DNA of 6,493 bases from Bifidobacteriaceae bacterium. Its GTDB lineage: Bacteria; Actinomycetota; Actinomycetes; Actinomycetales; WQXJ01. This document shows, in pieces, positions 1 to 5,931 of this stretch. The notes under the pieces were generated by a model. That model saw only the letters and a program-made list of their open reading frames with translations, was not told where the DNA came from and did no database searches. The stretch spans positions 1-6,493 of the forward strand of contig JAITJY010000188.1 in NCBI GenBank assembly GCA_031278675.1, given 5' to 3'. The number at the start of each line of letters is the position of its first letter. Position 1 is the stretch's first letter. The position numbers and the translations under genes are program-made.

Positions 1-663
1 TACTTCGCCATGATCGCCTATCACGCGCTCGCGGCATCGCACCGGCTGGCGCTTGAACGGGGTAGCGCCTTCGAAGGGTTCGCGCAATCGAAATATGCAA
101 GCGGTGAACAACTCGCCCGTTACACCGCGCCCGGCGCCAATTGGGCACCCCAAACACCGCGCATTAGGGCGCTATTTGCGGCTGCGGGGCTCGCCGCCCC
201 GACACGCGATGATTGGGTGCAATTGAACAACGCGATAATGCGCGACGGCCTTTACAACGCCTATCTGCAAGCAGTCCCGCCAACCGGTTCGATTTCCTAC
301 ATCAACCATTCGACCGCCTCGATCCACCCCGTACCCGCCAAGATCGAAGTCCGCAAAGAAGGCAAGACCGGGCGGGTCTATTACCCGGCGCCACATCTGG
401 ACACATCGAACCAGGAGTTCTTCGCGGACGCCTATGCTCTGGGGCCTAAAGCCGTGATCGACACCTATGCGGCCGCCACACCTCACGTCGATCAGGGACT
501 ATCCCTGACGCTGTTCTTCCCGGCCACGGCCACCACCCGGGATATCAACCGGGCTCAGGCCTATGCCTGGTCCAAAGGAATCAAAACGCTGTATTACGTC
601 CGGTTGCGCCAAGCGGCGCTAGCCGGCACCGAAATGGAGGGCTGCGTCTCATGCGCACTGTGA
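1..663 (+). CDS. nrdE: Ribonucleoside-diphosphate reductase, class Ib alpha (catalytic) subunit, C-terminal part
   Basis: This is the C-terminal ~220 residues of the large subunit that reduces ribonucleoside diphosphates to deoxyribonucleotides in the cytoplasm. The reading frame is open from base 1, so the gene starts outside the window and the ATG at 10 is internal. Visible family signatures are PPTGSISYINH (about 277-309), RKEGKTGRVYYPAP, HVDQGLSLTLFF, and the adjacent tyrosines in LYYVRLRQ, which correspond to the radical-transfer pair Y730/Y731 of E. coli NrdA. The protein ends in GCVSCAL. The two cysteines (codons 643-645 and 652-654) are the C-terminal redox pair that is re-reduced by NrdH-redoxin or thioredoxin. 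The motif wording matches class Ib NrdE rather than NrdA. It overlaps nrdF by 13 bases, which implies one transcript and translational coupling. No nrdH or nrdI is visible; they could lie upstream of the window. Confidence 0.96.
   Translation, partial: YFAMIAYHALAASHRLALERGSAFEGFAQSKYASGEQLARYTAPGANWAPQTPRIRALFAAAGLAAPTRDDWVQLNNAIMRDGLYNAYLQAVPPTGSISYINHSTASIHPVPAKIEVRKEGKTGRVYYPAPHLDTSNQEFFADAYALGPKAVIDTYAAATPHVDQGLSLTLFFPATATTRDINRAQAYAWSKGIKTLYYVRLRQAALAGTEMEGCVSCAL
636..640 (+). promoter_or_regulatory. Ribosome binding site of nrdF, inside nrdE
   Basis: GGAGG lies 10 bases before the ATG at 651 and overlaps the Glu-Gly codons before the NrdE cysteine pair. It selects ATG 651 over the in-frame GTG at 660, which would sit 19 bases from this site. 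Confidence 0.75.
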
Positions 664-1634
664 ATCAGGCGGCCGCACCCGCCCGCCCGGTTGAGGCGAT
701 CGACTGGAACCGCATCTTGGACCCGAAAGACTTAGAAGTGTGGGACCGCTTGACCGGGAACTTCTGGTTGCCGGAAAAGGTGCCGCTGTCCAACGACCTC
801 ACGTCCTGGGCCACCCTCAGCCCCGCCGAACAACTGCTGACCAACCGGGTCTTCGCCGGCTTGACCCTCCTGGACACCATCCAGGGGACCATCGGCGCCG
901 TCGCTTTGATCCCCGATGCACTCACACCCCACGAAGAGGCGGTCTACACCAACATCGCGTTCATGGAATCGGTCCACGCCAAATCGTATTCGTCGATCTT
1001 TTCGACGCTCTGCTCATCAACAGAGATCGATGCCGCCTTTGCTTGGTCCCGGGACAACGAATACCTCCAGCGCAAGGCCGCGATTGTTTTGGAACACTAC
1101 CGAGGCGATGACCCCCTGGCCCGCAAGATCGCCTCGGTGATGCTGGAGTCCTTCCTCTTCTATTCAGGTTTCTACCTACCGCTCTACTTCGCATCGCGGG
1201 CCAAGCTGACCAACACCGCCGACTTGATCCGCTTGATCATCCGTGACGAAGCGGTCCACGGGTACTACATCGGCTACAAGTTTCAACGCGGTCTAGCGCA
1301 GCTAACGCCGGACCGCCGGCCGGAGCTGAATGACTTTGCCCTGGATCTGATGATGGACTTATACGCGAATGAAGTCGACTACACCCGTTCGCTGTATGCC
1401 GAGGTTGGCCTGGTCAGCGACGTGGAACGGTTCCTCGGCTACAACGCCAACAAGGCGCTGATGAACCTGGGTTTCGAGGCCGTGTTCGGCCCTGACCTAA
1501 CCGCAGTTTCGCCAGCCATCTTGGCTTCGCTCGCGCCGGATGCGGACGAAAACCACGACTTCTTTTCTGGTTCCGGTTCGTCCTATGTGATAGCCCGCAG
1601 CGTCGAAACTGAAGACGAGGACTGGGATTTCTAG
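651..1634 (+). CDS. nrdF: Ribonucleoside-diphosphate reductase, class Ib beta (radical-generating) subunit
   Basis: This 327-residue protein is the small subunit that houses the dinuclear metal site and the tyrosyl radical used by NrdE. All six expected metal ligands are present: D75, E106, H109, E166, E200 and H203, with the radical tyrosine at Y113. Every one is offset by exactly +8 from E. coli NrdF (D67, E98, H101, Y105, E158, E192, H195), so the ferritin-like core is intact. Key contexts are LLDTIQG, MESVHAKSY, MLESFLFYSGFY and RDEAVHGYY. The C-terminus ends in EDEDWDF, the acidic/aromatic tail that docks on NrdE. Length is normal for the family. In class Ib enzymes the physiological cofactor is usually dimanganese-tyrosyl, assembled with the flavoprotein NrdI; that is family knowledge and is not shown here. 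The start codon overlaps the codon of the second redox cysteine of nrdE, and the gene is almost certainly co-transcribed with it. Confidence 0.97.
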   Translation: MRTVNQAAAPARPVEAIDWNRILDPKDLEVWDRLTGNFWLPEKVPLSNDLTSWATLSPAEQLLTNRVFAGLTLLDTIQGTIGAVALIPDALTPHEEAVYTNIAFMESVHAKSYSSIFSTLCSSTEIDAAFAWSRDNEYLQRKAAIVLEHYRGDDPLARKIASVMLESFLFYSGFYLPLYFASRAKLTNTADLIRLIIRDEAVHGYYIGYKFQRGLAQLTPDRRPELNDFALDLMMDLYANEVDYTRSLYAEVGLVSDVERFLGYNANKALMNLGFEAVFGPDLTAVSPAILASLAPDADENHDFFSGSGSSYVIARSVETEDEDWDF

Positions 1635-1704
1635 ATTCTGACTGACCGCTTCCGGTAGATTGGTTGGGCGCGCGGGGGACGCCCCATTTGGCCCGCCACT
1701 CCCC

Positions 1705-1709
1705 AGGAG
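1705..1709 (+). promoter_or_regulatory. Ribosome binding site of the VWA surface-protein gene
   Basis: AGGAG lies 7 bases before ATG 1717 and decides the start. The frame stays open upstream to a TTG at 1660, but starting there would put 19 non-hydrophobic residues before the signal peptide. The gap from nrdF (1635-1716) shows no clear promoter or convincing terminator, only a weak GGGCG/CGCCC inverted repeat near 1667-1685. Confidence 0.7.
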
Positions 1710-1716
1710 ACGAACC

Positions 1717-3072
1717 ATGTCAACTAGCAAGCACCACCTGACCCTCCGACTGCTCGCCGCATCCGCGACCGCCGCCCTGGCCCTAGCCACCATCTCCGGT
1801 GCCGCCTGGGCCCTCGATCCGGACGAGCCCGCCGCCCCCAGCGAAACGGCCAGCGAGACGGCATCGCCCACCGAGACGGCATCGCCCACCGACGCCGAAC
1901 CCCCCACCGACGCCGAAGCCCCCACCGACGCAGACGCCGAACCGTCTGCGGAAGTGTCCGCCGAACCTGATGCCGTGCCCACCCCTGCGGCCGGGGAAGC
2001 GGTGCTCACCACCAAGGTGTGGGCGGAATGGTCGGACCCGGCCACCAACCAGGTCTACGCGCTGCCCGGCGCGGTGCTGGGGCTGTGGGAGTCCGGCACC
2101 ACCGGTTCGCCCCTGCAAACCTGCACTTCAGACGACGATGGCGACTGCTCATTCGTCATCAGCGGGCTCGGCCTGGACCTGGACTACGTCATCAAGATCG
2201 TCTCTGTGCCGGCGGGCTACATCGCTCCGTTGCCCTATGACGACTACCAAAGCGAATATGTCGGCACGCTGAACGGCCCATTCACGGCAGGCAACACTTA
2301 CGCGGTGGCTGACACGCCCGATGGCCCCGCCTTCGTGCCGGTTGGTGTCAACCCGGCCTTAGCTAAGGGTTGCGGCCTGTCGATCGCGCTGGTGGTGGAC
2401 ATGTCCGGCTCCATGTCCGGCTTCTACAGCGACATGGTCGCCGCATTGGACGACTTCTTGGACACGCTGGTCGGCTCCAACTCGTCGGTGACGCTGTATA
2501 GCTTCGGCTACGACTCGCCTTATCTGGCGGCCCACCCCAACCACACCACGCCGCAAGATGTGTCAACGCAAGCCGGCGCCGATCTGGTCAAGAGTTGGTA
2601 CCACGCTTGGGCAACCCCAACCGGAGGAACCTCTTGGGTGGCCGGGCTCACCGCAGTCCTGGATCAAGCAGAGGCCCCTGACGCGGTGGTGCTGCTGGCC
2701 GATGGCGACATCGGCTCCGACCCTGATGACGCCAAACTGTGGACCAACTACCTCAAGACCGAAGGAGTCCGGTTTGTGCCGGTGGGAATGGGACCATCCG
2801 TCGACGAACAAGCGTTGAAGGTGTTCACAGGCCCGACAGTCGGCTCGGACTACTATCTCGCGAACGATTTCGAAGATCTGGCGAAGGCGCTGAGCGCGGC
2901 CACCACCCAGGGCTGCACCGCTCCGCCGTCGACCCCCACGCCCAGTCCAACGCTGCTGGCCGTCACCGGCCCGCAGAACATTACTTGGCCTGGACAACTG
3001 GCGCTGTGGGCGGTGATCGTTGGCGTCACCTTGGTCGTAGCGGCCCGCCGCCACCGGCAGGCGCTGAGTTAG
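1717..3072 (+). CDS. Secreted von Willebrand factor A domain surface protein with LAxTG sorting signal
   Basis: This 451-residue protein is predicted to be exported and wall-anchored. Residues 1-32 form a signal peptide (K5/R11, hydrophobic 12-30, likely cleavage after A30-W31-A32). Residues 34-92 are a Thr/Pro/Ala/Glu/Asp-rich stalk containing hexapeptide repeats. Residues ~95-170 look like a CnaB/SpaA (prealbumin-like) domain with a close cysteine pair (C136, C144). Residues ~221-395 are a VWA domain: LVVDMSGSMS supplies the metal-site DxSxS (D228, S230, S232), GGTSW the threonine (T305) and LLADGD the later aspartate (D329 or D331). Cysteines C219 and C400 bracket this domain. The C-terminus has LAVTG (414-418), a hydrophobic stretch (~426-443) and a basic tail RRHRQ, as in class E sortase substrates. 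Its role is probably adhesion or protein binding; the ligand is unknown. No sortase or pilin gene is visible nearby. Confidence 0.88.
   Translation: MSTSKHHLTLRLLAASATAALALATISGAAWALDPDEPAAPSETASETASPTETASPTDAEPPTDAEAPTDADAEPSAEVSAEPDAVPTPAAGEAVLTTKVWAEWSDPATNQVYALPGAVLGLWESGTTGSPLQTCTSDDDGDCSFVISGLGLDLDYVIKIVSVPAGYIAPLPYDDYQSEYVGTLNGPFTAGNTYAVADTPDGPAFVPVGVNPALAKGCGLSIALVVDMSGSMSGFYSDMVAALDDFLDTLVGSNSSVTLYSFGYDSPYLAAHPNHTTPQDVSTQAGADLVKSWYHAWATPTGGTSWVAGLTAVLDQAEAPDAVVLLADGDIGSDPDDAKLWTNYLKTEGVRFVPVGMGPSVDEQALKVFTGPTVGSDYYLANDFEDLAKALSAATTQGCTAPPSTPTPSPTLLAVTGPQNITWPGQLALWAVIVGVTLVVAARRHRQALS
1855..1926 (+). repeat. Four tandem 18-base units coding hexapeptide repeats in the stalk
   Basis: Units begin at 1855, 1873, 1891 and 1909. 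The first two are identical 18-mers (coding ETASPT twice); the next two differ from each other by one base (DAEPPT, DAEAPT). A degenerate fifth unit follows. All are in frame, so copy-number changes would lengthen or shorten the wall-spanning stalk without breaking the protein. Confidence 0.85.
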
Positions 3073-4730
3073 GCAATCACGGCATCGACCAGGGCTTTAG
3101 CGGCGCCCTGAACTTCGCTGAGGTGGTCAGCGGAGCGGAATGACTCTGCATAGATCTTGTAGACGTCCTCAGTGCCGGACGGGCGCGCCGCGAACCAGGC
3201 GCGGTCGGTGGTGACCTTGAGGCCACCGATCGGAGCACCGTTGCCGGGCGCGTTGACGAGCCGGGCGGTGATCGCGTCTCCGGCCAACTCGGTGTCCACC
3301 ACCTGGGCGGGGTCAAGGGCCGCCAAGGCGGCCTTTTGGGTGCGGGTGGCGGGTGCATCGACGCGGGCGTACCAACTCTCACCGAACACCTGTGCCAACT
3401 CGCGGTAAACTTGCGACGGCGTTGAGCCGCTGACCGCCAGGATCTCACTGGCGAGCAGCGCGAGGATAATCCCGTCTTTGTCGGTGGTCCAAACCCGGCC
3501 ATCGCGGCGGAGGAAGGACGCCCCGGCGGACTCCTCCCCGCCGAACGCGACCGAACCGTCCAACAGTCCGGGCACAAACCATTTGAACCCGACCGGGACC
3601 TCCATCAGGGCGCGGCCCTCATTGTCTGCGACCCGGTCGATCAGCGTGGATGAGACCAGAGTCTTGCCAACTGCGGCGGTGAGCGGCCAGCCCGGCCGGT
3701 TCCCGGAGAACAGGTAGGAGACGCAGGCAGCCAGGTAATGGTTCGGGTTCATCAGCCCGCCGTCGGGGGTGACAATCCCGTGGCGGTCGGCGTCGGCATC
3801 GTTCCCGGTGGCTATGTCGTAACGGGCCCGCCCATCGGGGCCCGGTTGGGACGCCAAGCCGCGCAGGGACGCCATCGCGTACGGCGACGACGGGTCCATC
3901 CGGATCTTCCCGTCCCAGTCCAGGGTCATAAAAGCCCAGGCCGGATCGACGGTTTCGTTGACCACGGTCAGGTCCAGGCCGTATTTTTCGCCGATCGCAC
4001 CCCAGTAGTCCACGGACGCGCCACCCAGCGGGTCGGCGCCGATCCGCACGCCACCGAGCCGGATTGCATCCAGGTTGACCACGTTGACCAGGTCATCGAC
4101 GTACCGCGCCATGAAGTCGTAGGGCCGGGTGGTATCCGCAGCGAGCGCCTTTTCAACCGAGATACGCCCGATGCCGCCCACCGCGCCCCGCTCCAGGATC
4201 TCGTTGGCGCGCCCCGCGATCCAACTGGTCGCATCCGTGTCGGCCGGCCCACCGGTGGGCGGGTTGTATTTGAAGCCTCCGTCGCGGGGTGGGTTGTGTG
4301 ATGGGGTGATGACAATCCCGTCCGCGAGGCCGCTGCGATATCCGTTCGCACGTAGGATCGCGTGAGAGACGCCCGGGGTGGGTGTCCACGAATCCCGCGC
4401 GTCGATGCGCAGTTGGACCCCGCCGGCGCCCAATACTTCGACGGCGGTCCGCCACGCTGGCAGCGACAGGAAATGGGTGTCGCGGCCTAGGAATAGTTCC
4501 CCGGTGGTGCCTTGGCTCCGCCGGTATTCCATGATCGCGGCCGTGATCGCAATGATGTGGTCCTCGTTGAAGGCTCCATCCAGCGACGAGCCGCGGTGTC
4601 CTGAGGTCCCGAACACCACCCGCTGTGCTGGGTTCGCCGGGTCTGGTTTGACGGAGTAATAGGCGTCTTCTAGCTCGCGGAGGTTGATCAGGTCTGAGGC
4701 TTGGGCCTGACGGCCGGCTCGTGGATGCAT
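3069..4730 (-). CDS. pgm: Phosphoglucomutase (alpha-D-glucose 1-phosphate / 6-phosphate)
   Basis: This 553-residue cytoplasmic enzyme of the alpha-D-phosphohexomutase superfamily interconverts glucose-1-phosphate and glucose-6-phosphate. It links glycolysis to glycogen, trehalose and cell-envelope sugar-nucleotide synthesis. All four hallmark loops are present: FGTSGHRG (40-47), the phosphoserine loop TPSHNPP with catalytic S144, the Mg-binding loop DADADRHG (D311, D313, D315), the sugar-binding GGEESAG (397-403), and the phosphate-binding RPSGTED (516-522). The length and the N-terminus (HPRAGRQAQ, then AYYSVKPDP) match the bacterial ~546-residue Pgm type rather than PgcA or ManB phosphomannomutases. 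The ATG at 4728-4730 is supported by GGAAGGA eight bases upstream. The gene stands alone on its strand; its stop codon interlocks with that of the convergent VWA gene. No truncation or frameshift is seen. Confidence 0.96.
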   Translation of the reverse strand: MHPRAGRQAQASDLINLRELEDAYYSVKPDPANPAQRVVFGTSGHRGSSLDGAFNEDHIIAITAAIMEYRRSQGTTGELFLGRDTHFLSLPAWRTAVEVLGAGGVQLRIDARDSWTPTPGVSHAILRANGYRSGLADGIVITPSHNPPRDGGFKYNPPTGGPADTDATSWIAGRANEILERGAVGGIGRISVEKALAADTTRPYDFMARYVDDLVNVVNLDAIRLGGVRIGADPLGGASVDYWGAIGEKYGLDLTVVNETVDPAWAFMTLDWDGKIRMDPSSPYAMASLRGLASQPGPDGRARYDIATGNDADADRHGIVTPDGGLMNPNHYLAACVSYLFSGNRPGWPLTAAVGKTLVSSTLIDRVADNEGRALMEVPVGFKWFVPGLLDGSVAFGGEESAGASFLRRDGRVWTTDKDGIILALLASEILAVSGSTPSQVYRELAQVFGESWYARVDAPATRTQKAALAALDPAQVVDTELAGDAITARLVNAPGNGAPIGGLKVTTDRAWFAARPSGTEDVYKIYAESFRSADHLSEVQGAAKALVDAVIA

Positions 4731-4738
4731 GAATCTGG

Positions 4739-4745
4739 TCCTTCC
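4739..4745 (-). promoter_or_regulatory. Ribosome binding site of pgm
   Basis: On the - strand the sequence reads GGAAGGA, 8 bases before the ATG at 4730. It is a strong purine-rich site and fixes the start. No convincing -35/-10 pair was found further upstream; TAGAGT (complement of about 4800-4805) is only a weak -10 candidate. Confidence 0.75.
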
Positions 4746-4764
4746 ATTCGGGTAGGCAACCTGC

Positions 4765-4791
4765 CCGGCGGGCCCTTCCAGGGCCCGCCGG
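4765..4791 (-). other. Strong GC-rich hairpin in the pgm leader
   Basis: A perfect 12-base inverted repeat (4765-4776 with 4780-4791) encloses a 3-base loop, about 20 bases upstream of the pgm ribosome binding site. No T-run follows on either strand, so it is not a classic intrinsic terminator. It could be a U-less terminator for stray transcription in either direction, or a stable 5' hairpin of the pgm mRNA. Confidence 0.6.
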
Positions 4792-4875
4792 ACCCTTCAA
4801 ACTCTACCCGCCTGGCCAAAATGTGATGAGAAACACACTCAGTTCCGGGAACCGCTCCTACGACACATTCGTTTT

Positions 4876-4955
4876 ATAGGTAGAGGGTCTCACCGAGCGG
4901 GCCGCGTGCTCTGGGGCGAAGTCAGTGCGCGGAAGCCGGGAGACCCTCTATCTAT
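4876..4955 (+). ncRNA. Candidate structured leader RNA upstream of the MntR-type regulator
   Basis: The arms 4876-4891 and 4940-4955 pair over 16 consecutive positions with one G-U (4880/4951). Inside, after unpaired A4892, CCG 4893-4895 pairs with CGG 4937-4939. An inner helix 4902-4910 with 4924-4932 adds nine pairs, including two G-U, and encloses a 13-base loop. All three wobbles are G-U when read as + strand RNA and would be A-C mismatches on the - strand, which favours a + strand transcript. It ends 80 bases before the regulator's ATG. I do not recognise a known riboswitch class: the yybP-ykoY manganese riboswitch consensus is not visible. A DNA operator or a small non-autonomous element remains possible. 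Confidence 0.4.
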
Positions 4956-4984
4956 TGCGGCCGCCCGCTAGCCGCACCCCAGCG

Positions 4985-5028
4985 CAGGTTTTGCCTAGCA
5001 ATCCGTTTATTCACCGGATTGCTAGGCT
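4985..5028 (+). repeat. Palindromic element, copy A (possible operator of the regulator)
   Basis: A 12-base perfect inverted repeat, GCCTAGCAATCC (4993-5004) with GGATTGCTAGGC (5016-5027), surrounds GTTTATTCACC, where GT/AC can also pair to leave the loop TTATTC. It ends 9 bases before ATG 5036. Copy B lies at 6221-6264 and shares the flank CAGGTTT and a 16-base core (GTTTATTCACCGGATT). About 38 of 43 positions agree. The location suits an autoregulatory DtxR-family operator; a repetitive palindrome is the alternative. Confidence 0.7.
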
Positions 5029-5035
5029 GGGCGGG

Positions 5036-5728
5036 ATGAAACGTGTTGCGTCGGCGGTGGCTCAGGACTACCTCAAGTTGATTTGGCTGGCCCGCGAGTG
5101 GCAGCGCGATGAGCCGGTGACTACCACCATGTTGGCGGTGAAGCTGGGAGTTTCACCATCGACGGCATCGGAGGCTGTCAAGCGCCTCGCTGAGCGGGGT
5201 TTGGTGCGTCACGTGCCGTACGCGGCGGTGGAGTTGACGGCGGACGGCGAACGGTTGGCTTTGGCTATGGTGCGCCGCCACCGGCTGTTGGAGGCGTTTT
5301 TGGTTGAGACGTTGGGTTACGCGTGGGATGAAGCGCACGATGACGCCGAGGTCTTAGAGCACGCCGCTTCCGACCGGTTTATCGCGGCTTTGGATACTTT
5401 TTTGGGGGCGCCCAGCCGTGATCCGCACGGTGACCCGATCCCGTTGGATGATGGTTCGGTGGTGCACCCGGTGGCTTCGGCGCTGTCGCAGGCTCCGACG
5501 GGGACGGTGGCGATAATCGAACGTATTTCGGATGCAGATCCTGCCATGCTGCGTTATTTCGCTTCGGTTGGGTTGGTTCCGGCCGCGCCGGTCAGTGTGC
5601 TGGAACGGCGCGATTTCGCTGGGGTGATTGCTTTGGCGGTGGGTCCGGATGCCCGGCTGGTTGAACTCGGGGAAATTGCGGCCGGCGCGATCTGGGTTTC
5701 GGTGGTCCCTGGTTCCCGGACCCCGTGA
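5036..5728 (+). CDS. mntR: DtxR/MntR-family metal-dependent transcriptional regulator, probably manganese-responsive
   Basis: This 230-residue repressor-type protein has three parts. A winged helix-turn-helix spans ~8-62 (VTTTMLAVKLGVSPSTASEA, then VKRLAERGLV). A metal-binding/dimerisation domain spans ~70-125, and a C-terminal SH3-like (FeoA-type) domain ~155-225. The metal ligands point to manganese. D11 (AQDYLK) matches D8 of B. subtilis MntR, where iron-type DtxR has M10. E105 (HDDAEVLEH) sits where DtxR has C102. H82, E86, H101, E108 and H109 are conserved. I chose ATG 5036 because homology begins there; a GTG at 4925 would translate through the structured leader and the palindrome. The Shine-Dalgarno is weak: AGG at 5024-5026 lies inside the right arm of the palindrome. 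Third codon positions favour G/T (TTG, GGT, GCT), unlike C-rich nrdF and pgm. The expected role is repression of Mn uptake genes, or activation of efflux. Confidence 0.88.
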   Translation: MKRVASAVAQDYLKLIWLAREWQRDEPVTTTMLAVKLGVSPSTASEAVKRLAERGLVRHVPYAAVELTADGERLALAMVRRHRLLEAFLVETLGYAWDEAHDDAEVLEHAASDRFIAALDTFLGAPSRDPHGDPIPLDDGSVVHPVASALSQAPTGTVAIIERISDADPAMLRYFASVGLVPAAPVSVLERRDFAGVIALAVGPDARLVELGEIAAGAIWVSVVPGSRTP

Positions 5729-5931
5729 TTCAGCCCTAAGAAGAATCGGCCCTTTCAACTGGCGGCGATGGTCTCACCGAACTAGTTTTTACTCCGTGGC
5801 CGCTACGCCCAGAGCCCGGCGGCCCCATCCCTCCCACAGTAACTGAACCCTTGCTGGACGCACCCCGCCGCGCCCCGAATTACCCAAGAACACCAAATCC
5901 CCGATTTGGGATGCGACAACAGGAATAGGCC
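5729..5931. other. Intergenic region with no gene recognised
   Basis: No credible ORF is present. GGCCGC (5798-5803) and GCGGCC (5819-5824) form a 6-base inverted repeat with a 15-base loop. A T5 run (5786-5790) precedes rather than follows it, so this does not make a good terminator for the regulator. No clear promoter for the next gene is seen. Confidence 0.5.
5893..5909 (+). promoter_or_regulatory. Short palindrome upstream of the small HTH gene
   Basis: CCAAATC and GATTTGG are perfect inverted repeats separated by CCC, centred about 31 bases before ATG 5932. The size and position fit an autoregulatory operator of the small DNA-binding protein or a 5' hairpin. No function is shown. Confidence 0.4.

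Noticed and set aside
1660..1716. TTG start at 1660 for the surface protein
   Set aside because: It would put 19 residues ahead of a well-formed signal peptide, and the ribosome binding site AGGAG is placed for ATG 1717.
1497..2048. Minus-strand open frame rich in Ser/Gly/Val repeats
   Set aside because: It is the antisense reading of the stalk repeats plus the nrdF end; the repeats come from the + strand hexapeptide units, and no ribosome binding site or family match is evident.
4485..4500. GGCCTAGGAAT inside pgm as a third copy of the palindromic element
   Set aside because: Only about 10 bases resemble the arm, there is no matching second arm or TTATTC loop, and it lies in conserved coding sequence (LFLGRD).
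4765..4791. GGA in the loop of the pgm-leader hairpin as a CsrA site
   Set aside because: CsrA is generally absent from actinobacteria, and a 3-base loop gives no further support.
4876..4955. Known manganese riboswitch (yybP-ykoY) or a tRNA
   Set aside because: The conserved loop sequences of yybP-ykoY are not seen, and no cloverleaf or TTCAA-type T loop can be formed.
4925..5035. GTG start at 4925 giving a 267-residue regulator
   Set aside because: The extra 37 residues show no family similarity and would translate through the stem-loop and palindrome; homology to MntR/DtxR begins at the ATG at 5036.
4886..5780. 11-base repeat GGTCTCACCGA at 4886-4896 and 5770-5780
   Set aside because: Several 11-base matches are expected by chance in 6.5 kb of high-GC sequence, and the flanks do not extend the similarity.
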